Assembly: GCA_001414345.1 (NCBI GenBank)
Contig: LLCB01000495.1
Span: forward strand, 1-29,145
Direction of reading: 5' to 3'
Origin: Hymenoscyphus infarciens
Taxonomy: Eukaryota > Ascomycota > Leotiomycetes > Helotiales > Helotiaceae
DNA: 29,145 nucleotides
Positions 20,960 through 29,145 of this stretch are shown piece by piece; position 1 is the stretch's first letter, and every line of letters begins with the position of its first letter. Made by a program: the position numbers and the translations under genes. The notes under the pieces were generated by a model, which worked only from the letters and a program-made list of their open reading frames with translations, did no database searches and was not told the origin of the DNA.

Positions 20960-23900
20960 TTTACTAAGCTACGACGCTAAGGCTTTATTTAGTTATATAT
21001 TAAGTTAGGTCTTTATCTATTTACGTATTTAGGTTTATTTACTCTTTAAATAACGTTCTTTTAATAAAATCTCTTTATATAGTTTAACTATCTATTTATC
21101 TTAAACTATACTACTTTATACTTACTTAGTTTACCTCGTTTTTATTAGAGCTATATCTAGTAATAATTATATTAAAACCTTTAATATAATCTCTATAATT
21201 TTTATTATTTACCTCTTTACTATTCTTACTATCTTCTACATTATCCTTATTACTACTATTACTATTATTATCTTTCTTACTATTAATATTATATTTAGAG
21301 AGAACGTTACTCTAGTCTAAGGTAGCGTCTAAGATAGTGTTTAAATATACTAAAGATATAGTTAAGAGAAAAATATAGATTCTTTAAAGTATATCTAAAT
21401 ACTATTAGTCTTTATAAGAACCTCTAGATTAAACTTATATTTACTTACCTTTAAGCCTGTTTTTAAAAATCTTATTCTTAATATTCTTATAACAATTTAA
21501 TAAGAACTTAGCTATAAGTACTCTTTTAATAATTTATATGTTCTATAAGTAGAGCTCTTATAACGTTAAAAAATAAGGATAAGAAATCAAAAGCGCTTAG
21601 AGCGTATTAATTAACTAATTCACTATCTAAATCTATTTAGAAATTATAAACTTAACCTCTTTAGTAGCTCTCTTATACTTTAAAATAGTATTAATTCTAT
21701 ATAAAATAGTAATATTATCTATAAAACTTATAGATAAGCCTAAGTTCTCTTTATCTAAAAGACTAAGCTAAGTACTTATTCTAATCTTATACTACTATAT
21801 TCTACGATTTAATTCTTCTTTAAAAGATATAGAGTTAAATGTTTATAATAATATTAGTAGTAGATTATAATTTTTAGGTAGTTAATTATATAATCTTTAG
21901 ATTTCTTAACTTCTTTTAACTATAGAGAGTAGGTAGTAGAATAAGGCTTTTATATATTCTATTAATTTTTTTATACTCTTTATATTAAAATAGTTATAAA
22001 TATTCTAAACTTCTTAAACTCGCTAAGTAGCTAGTTTATAATATTTATAAACCTTTACTTTAATTTAAAGATAAATTTAAGAGTTTTAATACTATTTATA
22101 ATTTATACTTTTAACCTTTTAATCTTTACGCCTTTAACTAGTTCTTAATAACTCTTATATTAATAATTTATATATATATTCTAATAACTATCTAGTAGAA
22201 CGTTTTCTAGATAAATAATATAAAATAATCTCTAAAGAGAAACGTCTTATTCTTTTAAGTACTTATTTTTTAATATTAACTCTAGAGAGCTTAAGAGTAT
22301 TAAAGACTAATTAACATTTATCTTTATAAGCTAGAATTCTATTTAAGTAAGCGAATAGTCTTTCCTTTATTACTATTAATATAGCTTCTTTCTTTTTCTT
22401 AAACTACTTCTTTTAAATATACTAATAATCTTATAATTTATATTATATATTATCTTTTTTATCTATTAATTTACTTATAATAAGATAGGCTTAAGCAGTA
22501 GTAATAGTATCCTTATATTAAGTATAGAGGGATTAAGTTCTCTTATATCTTTTATTTAAAGTAGAACTAAGTTCTTCTCTTTATATAAGTCCTTAATATT
22601 TTATTTAGGTATTTAGAAGAGCTTCTCTTAATAAAGTAGAGTATATATAATAGATTAAGACTAAATAACTTTTTAAGGACTAGTCTCTTTTTACCCTCTC
22701 TCTATTACCTAATCTAAGAAATTGTTATTAGTAAGTACTCTACTATAATTAATAATCTAAAATATAAGAGTATTAATAAAAAGCGTTTATAGTATATCTT
22801 ATTCTATATACTATTTTAGAATACTCTCTCTTAAGATAAAACTAAAATTTACATATAATGTTATATTAAAATATAATATATGTTTAGTTAGAAAGTTAAT
22901 TAAATATTAATTTTAAAAGATATACTATAACTTAAAAAGTCTTTCTATAATAAAAATTAATAAGTTAGAGAGTTATTCTATACTAGTAGACTACGTTCAT
23001 TAACCTAGTCTAATCTAATCTTTTAAATTTATCTCTAGCTTTATTTTTAGTTATAGCTACTTAAAAATAATAAAGATAACTATTATTAGGAATGTTAGCC
23101 TTTAAACTATTCTCTTTCTTAAGAGAAAGTATTATACTATCCTCTACTTTATTAGACATAGAAACTACTACGTCTATTTCTACTATATTAGAAGTAATAC
23201 TAGATTTAGATTTAGAGTCTTAAATAAAGAATTTACTACTATTATAGAGCTATTAACTAAAAGGCGGATTTCCTTATTTCTTTTTACGTTTTTATTAAAA
23301 ATTACTATCTTAGCTTTAATTATATAAAGCCGTTAGTTTATTATTATTATCGTTTTAGAAGAAATAAGTAGAGTATATATAACCTAAAGACAAGGAAATA
23401 GTCTACTTATAGTCTAGTTAATATTTATTAACTTTAGTATTAAAAAGCTCTTAACGTCTATTTTCTACTAGTAACTAGTTATAGTAGATATATACCTATA
23501 TTTTTTTAAGATTAGGAATATAATAATAATATTAGCAAATAAACAACTTTTATAATCCTATTACTTAAGAATGTTAAAAAAGCTTTTTAACTATAAAAAC
23601 TTTATAAAAGAGCTTAAGAAGTTATAAATTAAAAGTAGATTATAGAAAGACAGTAATAGTTAGGAAAAACCCCTCTTTAATAATTATATATACTCTTATA
23701 TATTGGTATTTATAGTACTAGATATTTTTTTCCTCTATAATAGCTAAAACATGTTAGCTTATAGAATATACTAGAATATACTTAAAGATTATACTTATAA
23801 AGTAAGTAATAAACCACTTTATAAGAAGATATTATATAAGTATAAGAATATTTATAAGCTAAATTTCTATTAAATAATACTTAACTAAGAATAAGTATTA

Positions 23901-24120
23901 CGTTATCTTAATTATACTTTTAAGAATCGCGATTAGATAAATTAGTATACTTTTCTTTAAGTTAGAAGCTAATTAATTTATCTCTAGAGTCTAATTTAGT
24001 ACCCTCTACTCTCTCTCTCTCTCCTTCTCTCTCTTCTTTAGAATCTCTATTATAAAAGCCTTAATTATAATCGTTATTTAAATTATAATTATTAAAAGAA
24101 GAGGGCTAATAAGAGTTTAA
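20960..24120 (-). pseudogene. Decayed gene K, the longest relic, unknown function
   Basis: One minus-strand phase runs from about 24059 to about 20960, roughly 1030 codons, with TAA/TAG stops only. Selected blocks, N to C: VLNQTLEINQLASNLKKSIL (about 24000), a preserved Trp codon in KWFITYF (about 23820), KLFICQYYYYIPNLKKIQVY (about 23540-23490), LLVENRRQELFNTKVNKYQL, KRKKKQGNPPFSQQLYNSSK (about 23290-23240), VVSMSNKVEDSIILSLKKEN (ATG at 23159), KARDKFKRLDQTRLMNVVY (about 23030), RLGNRERVKRDQS (about 22700), SIKKLIEYIKALFYYLLSIV, NQLPKNYNLLLILLQTFNSI (about 21860), LSLLDKENLGLSISFIDNIT, and a Lys/Asn/Ser/Asp-rich tail near 21300-21230. Clustered Tyr in the CQYYYY block may be former Cys (TGY to TAY), so a zinc-binding segment is possible. 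Upstream of a GA-rich run (about 24003-24045) the best frame is shifted by one base (FNNYNLNNDYNQGFYNRDSK). Family not recognised. Confidence 0.6.
24003..24045. repeat. CT/GA microsatellite at a frame change in gene K
   Basis: A run of CTCTCTCTCTCTCT then CCTTCTCTCTCTTC on the + strand. The readable phase of gene K differs on its two sides, so slippage of this run is the simplest explanation for the frame break. Confidence 0.7.
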
Positions 24121-24542
24121 TAATCGCTTTAATTATTAGCTTTCTTATATATAAAGAGATAAATTACTATTTATCCTTTAACATATATATAATCTTATCT
24201 TAATAAGATAACTATATTTGTTAATAGATATTTAAAGAGTTAAAGAGAATTTATTACTAAAAAGACATACCTAGTAACAGTTTTTTAAAGACATATTAAT
24301 TTAAGAAGAAGAAAGTTAGATATAATATACGTTAGATAGAAGAGGTTATATTAGTAGTATAAGCTTAATCAGCTTATTTTAAATAGATATTATATATAGA
24401 TCTTCCTAAGCCTAAGTAAGCAGCTTCATAAACATTTATAAGCTAAATTCTCTTATCTTTAACTAGATTTAACTAATTTCTATATAGTCTTACTTACTAA
24501 GGTAATAGATAAAGTTCTTATTATTTTATATTTATCTATATA

Positions 24543-26110
24543 GTATATAATTATCCCTTTATTATATATTACTATATATCTCTAACTAATAAGCGTATAG
24601 CTTTTAGTAGTCCTCTATCTAAATAATACTTATCGCTTATATTATATAGTACACTTATAGAAGTGTTATAACTAACGTTTTAATAGTTTTTAAAGACTAA
24701 GCGCTCTCTAGTACGATTTACTTTATTTTAACTACTACGTACTACTTACTAGAATTACTCTTAAGAATTACTATTAGTTAAAGCTCTATTCTATTTCTAT
24801 TATATACTCCTTCACTCTTATAACATAATATTTACCTTTCGCTAAATAAGACGTACTTATTCACTCCTCTAAGGAAACCTATATACTTTACTATATATAA
24901 CCTAAGTTATATTCTAGCTAGTATACATAGGATATCTAGAAAGTAAGCGAATCTTTAAAACCTCTATAAACTATTATTAACATCTAGTCTAAACTAGTTA
25001 TTTACTCTACTCAGCTATACTAAATAAAGGATAAACTTAAGAACTTAGATTCTAATTTAGTACCTTAACTACTATAAACAAAACAGATTTATAGAACGTT
25101 ATATACTTAGGCCTTATAAAAGATATTATTAATAGCTATAAAGCTCTTAGTTATATAATATTAGATAGAATATAAGGTTATTATAATAAATATAATAATA
25201 TCTTTTATAAGATTCTTTAAAATATTACTAAATAGACTAGTATAGACTCGTTACTCTTTAGTAATCTAATAGCCGCTAACTACTATAATCACTATTTTTA
25301 GAAAGAAGTAGAATTCTTTAATAGAAGTTCTTACTAATTTATAGGTAGTCTTAGTTTAGAAAGAGATATAGTAGAGATATAACATACCTATAATTTAGTA
25401 ATTCTTATTAATAGAGTTTACTAAGATAATCTATAACATAGTTACTAGCGTATTACTTAAAGTAAGACTCTTAGTCTTTTCTTACTCTAAAACACTAAGT
25501 ACTACTTATAGCTATTATAAGTACCCTATACTAGGTTATACAACTACCTTTATTATTAAAATCATTACTACTATTGTTTTAATTACCCTTATTTATTAAA
25601 ATAGATAAAAGAAATAAAGTATTAGATAATATCTCTTATAAAGTCTATACTAAGTAAATAGCTTTCTTTTCTCTACTACTATCTAAGTAAAACTCGACCT
25701 ATTATCCTAAGAGCTAGCTATAATAAGGATTTACCTAATCCTATCTATATTATCTAGCTTTAATTTTATCTAGCTCTATTATAATTTATAGTTAATAGAT
25801 CGTCTTATTCTATAATATATATATTAGAGGAACTATTACTTTATAATAAGTTATTATTATAAAATCTTATTTATAAAATACTACCTTTTAAAATAACTAT
25901 TCTAATAAGTATTTATCTTAGATAAACTTATATAGAATAGCACTTTCTAAACATATCTCTTAGAATAACTCTATATATATATATATAGTAGAAGTAAGAG
26001 TAAAGTTTATAGTAATATTACTAGTAACTTTACTAGTAAAGTTTATATAAGTTTAACCTATATTAGATTAGTTATAGTAAAAGGATTAGAAAGATTAAGT
26101 TTCCTAGTTC
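24543..26110 (+). pseudogene. Decayed gene L, unknown protein
   Basis: One + phase from about 24543 to about 26110, near 520 codons, TAA/TAG stops only. Blocks: LLRTTYQNYSQELLLVKALF (about 24740), VYIGYLESKRIFKTSINYYQ (about 24930), LTTINKTDLQNVIYLGLIKD (about 25065-25120), IINSYKALSYIILDRIQGYY, LLFSNLIAANYYNHYFQKEV (about 25250), GSLSLERDIVEIQHTYNLVI (about 25350) and LYNYLYYQNHYYYCFNYPYL (about 25535-25595). CAC, CAT and CAA codons survive at several places in this phase. The tail (25860-26110) is weaker. It is divergent from gene K. Its start is not fixed. I do not recognise the family. Confidence 0.5.
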
Positions 26111-26822
26111 CTACCTAGTTACCTTCCCTTAGTAATAAAAGTACCTCCTATTTAGCTAAAGATTTAACCCTTTTATTAAACAAATTAAGACTTAAGACTT
26201 TTTATTTTAAATTATAAAATAAAACAACTTAATAATATTAGTATATTTAGTAGTAAAAGTTTATATATATATAACGCTTTACTCTCTAGTATAGTCTTCT
26301 CTATTTACTACCTTATACTAGGTTACCTATAACCTTTCTATATTAGCTAAAATTCTTATAACTTCTTATAATATAATAAGGTTTATTTATCTCTTAACCA
26401 CCTCTTAGCTACCTCTTAACTACCTCGCTATATATTATTTAAAATCACTATTAGTTAGAGAACAAGTTTACCTAGCTTTTTCTCTCTCTACTAACTATAC
26501 TAGTAAAGATAATAAAGTTCTATCTAGTACGATTTAGTAACTATATAACCTCCTCGTACTCTTATTATCTTTAAAATTATTACGCCTTTTTAATAGCTAT
26601 CTTAGTAGCCTTTCTCTTATTATTTAATACTAAGAAGGTAATAGATAAAACCTTATAGATTCTACACCTACTATACCTTAATAAAGAGATAATAGGATAT
26701 ATAGTATAAGATCTTTATTATACTTAGCTTTGTTTTTGTTTTTTTTAGTTTCTTTTCAGCTGTTTAAAGCTAGTACTATATAGATATACTTAGACTCTAC
26801 TTTATTAGTAGAAAAACTACGC
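26111..26822. other. Stretch between gene L and the right satellite fringe
   Basis: No frame is convincing. Two small features: an 11-bp threefold repeat of AACCACCTCTT type at about 26395-26430, and a patch at 26728-26768 that keeps TpG/CpA (CTTTGTTTTTGTTTTTTTTAG, then TTTTCAGCTGTTT), unlike its surroundings. Confidence 0.4.
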
Positions 26823-27017
26823 TTAATTACCTAGTATTATCTAGTATTACTACTACTAAGGTAATTAAGAAATAAGTCTATAACCTAGTATTATCGTTAT
26901 TAGTACTAAAGTAATTAATAAATAAATTAATAATCTAGTACTATAACTACTAAAGTAATAGATAAATATATTAGTTTTAAGGTAATCTGAATAAATTAAT
27001 TACCTAGTATTATCAGT
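26823..27017 (-). repeat. Decayed outlier units of the right satellite
   Basis: About four degenerate units of the right array: ATTACCTAGTATTAT blocks alternating with GTAATTAATAAATAAATTAAT and weaker versions (ATAGATAAATATATT, TGAATAAATTAATTACC). They are separated from the main array by about 190 bases of unrelated sequence. Arms carry TTAAT in place of TCGAT, like the innermost units of both main arrays. Confidence 0.8.
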
Positions 27018-27094
27018 TTTGTTTACTTATTAGCTAAGGTAGTAGCTAGGCGTATAAATCTAGATAAGCCTATATATATATTAATTAAATAAAA

Positions 27095-27122
27095 ATTAAG
27101 TATACTAGTAAGTATACTTAAT
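27095..27122. repeat. Perfect 12-bp inverted repeat between satellite fringe and right array
   Basis: Arms ATTAAGTATACT and AGTATACTTAAT with a 4-nt AGTA centre. It is unrelated in sequence to the satellite palindrome. It lies in the unique 190-base spacer (27018-27210). Confidence 0.85.
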
Positions 27123-27210
27123 CTAAGAGAAGATTCTTATAACTATATTACTTAAAAGTCTTTTAAAGACGTATTAGACTTTCTCTTTTTCTTATTTAAT
27201 AGTACTATTA

Positions 27211-29145
27211 AGATAATTAATAAATAAATTAATTACCTAGTAATTAATAAATAAAATCGATTACCTAGAGATATTACTATAAAAGTAATTAATAAATAAA
27301 TCGATTACCTAGTAGTTTTACTAGTACTATAATCGATAAATAAATCGATTATAAAGATTACTACTAAAGTAATCGATAAATAAATCGATTATCTAGTATT
27401 ATTATTACTAGTAGAGTAATCGATAAGTTAATCGATTACCTAGTATTATTATTACTAGTAGAGTAATCGATAAATAAATCGATTACCTAGGAAGATTACT
27501 ACTAAGGTAATCGATAAATAAATCGATTAGTACTATTACTAGTACTATAATCGATAAATAAATCGATTACCTAGTATTATTATTACTAGTAGAGTAATCG
27601 ATAAATAAATCGATTACCTAGTAGTATTACTAGTACTATAATCGATAAATAAATTGATTACCTAGTATTATTATTCCTAGTAAGGTAATTAATAAATAAA
27701 GCGATTACCTAGTATTATTATTACTAGTACTATAATCGATATATAAATCGATTACCTATTATTATTACTAGTAAGGTAATCGATAAATAAATCGATTACC
27801 TAGTATTATTATTACTAGTAAGGTAATCGATAAATAAATCGATTACCTAGTAGTATTACTATTAAGGTAATAGATAAATAAATCGATTACCTAGTATTAT
27901 TACTAGTAGAGTAATCGATAAATAAATCGATTACCTAGTATTATTACTAGTAGAGTAATCGATAAATAAATCGATTACCTAGTATTATTACTAGTAAGGT
28001 AATCGATAAATAAATCGATTACCTAGTATTATTACCTAGCATTATTACTACTAAGGTAATCGATAAATAAATCGATTACCTAGTATTATTATTCCTAGTA
28101 AGGTAATCGATAAATTAATCGATTACCTAGTAGTATTATTTCTAGCTAGGTAATAGATAAATAAATCGATTACCTAGTATTATTACTAGTAAGGTAATCG
28201 ATAAATAAATCGATTACCTAGTATTATTATTACTAAGGTAATCGATAAATAAATCGATTACCTAGTATTATTATTACTAGTAAGGTAATAGATAAATAAA
28301 TCGATTACCTAGTATTATTTCTAGTAAGATAATCGATAAATAAATCGATTACCATTATTATTATTACTAGTAAGGTAATCGATAAATTAATCGATTACCT
28401 AGTATTATTACTAGTAAGATAATAGATAAATAAATCGATTACCTAGTATTATTCCTAGTAAGGTAATCGATAAATAAATCGATTACCTAGTATTATTATT
28501 TCTAGTAAAGTAATCGATAAATTAATCGATTACCTAGTAGTATTATTTCTAGCTAGGTAATTAATAAATAAATCGATTACTTAGTATTATTATTACTAGT
28601 AAGGTAATCGATAAAAAAATCGATTACCTAGTATTATTATTTCTAGTAAGATAATCGATAAATTAATCGATTACCTAGTAGTATTATTTCTAGCTAAGTA
28701 ATTAATAAATAAATCGATTACTTAGTATTATTATTACTAGTAAGATAATCGATAAATAAATCGATTACCTGGCATTATTACCTAGTATTATTACTACTAA
28801 AGTAATCGATAAATAAATCGATTATCTAGTATTATTATTACTAGCTAGGTAATAGATAAATAAATCGATTACTATTATTATTATTACTAGTAAGATAATC
28901 GATAAATAAATCGATTACCTAGTATTATTATTACTAAGGTAATCGATAAATAAATCGATTACCTAGTATTATTATTACTAAGGTAATCGATAAATAAATC
29001 GATTACCTAGTATTATTTCTAGTAAGGTAATCGATAAATTAATCGATTACCTAGTATTATTATTACTAAGGTAATCGATAAATAAATCGATTACCTAGTA
29101 TTATTTCTAGTAAGGTAATCGATAAATAAATCGATTACCTAGTAG
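27211..29145 (-). repeat. Right palindromic satellite array, about 43 units, inverted relative to the left array
   Basis: About 43 units of 42-60 bases. Each has arms GGTAATCGAT and ATCGATTACC around the loop AAATAA (variants AAATTA, AAAAAA), then TAGTATTATTATTACTAGTAA-type spacers. The reverse complement equals the left-array unit including spacer order, so the two arrays face each other. The first three units at the inner edge have ATTAAT arms on one or both sides; from about 27330 outward the arms are nearly uniform. One spacer at 28767-28776 keeps ACCTGGCATT and one at 28035-28044 keeps CCTAGCATTA, where all others have CCTAGTATTA. The array is cut by the right edge of the window. Confidence 0.97.

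Noticed and set aside
1206..26822. tRNA or rRNA genes
   Set aside because: No cloverleaf with invariant GGTTCGA-type T-loop or conserved rRNA blocks was noticed; the AT-rich, CpA-depleted sequence gives only chance fragments.

Overview
The window looks like an AT-rich, heavily mutated repeat region from the genome of a filamentous ascomycete fungus (Pezizomycotina). CpA and TpG are almost absent while TpA, CpT and ApG are abundant, and nearly every reading frame is broken by TAA or TAG at positions where CAA or CAG would make sense. This is the signature of repeat-induced point mutation (RIP). Tandem repeats inside the window record the process directly: some copies keep CAG or GACAAG where sister copies have TAG or GATAAG. 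No intact gene of normal length remains. The naming of the host group is inferred from the RIP pattern alone.

Layout: both ends are arrays of a palindrome-based satellite. The left array (1-1205, about 25 units) and right array (27211-29145, about 43 units) use the same unit in opposite orientation, shown by the asymmetric loop (TTATTT left, AAATAA right) and by spacer order. Both are cut by the window edges. Between them lies a body of about 26 kb without satellite. Reading through TAA/TAG as glutamine, I can follow about a dozen decayed genes: A (+, 1501-3153), B (-, 6101-3864), C (+, 6145-7872), D (+, 8301-9479), E (-, 10802-9480), F (+, 10922-12283), G (+, 12481-15612, in pieces), H (-, 17698-15659), I (+, 17905-19950), J (-, 20493-19900), K (-, 24120-20960) and L (+, 24543-26110). 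Most keep one frame for 0.6-3 kb, so base substitution has done far more damage than indels.

Most of these products I do not recognise. They are long, rich in Lys/Glu/Gln, often coiled-coil-like, with low-complexity repeats. I saw no reverse transcriptase, integrase or helicase motifs. The one tentative family call is gene B, whose C-terminal part resembles the DUF3435/FluG-type tyrosine recombinases that include the captains of Starship elements. The inverted satellite flanks plus a 26-kb multigene cargo suggest either a large, RIP-killed mobile element with satellite ends or a symmetrical heterochromatic domain such as a centromere core. The sequence alone does not decide between them.
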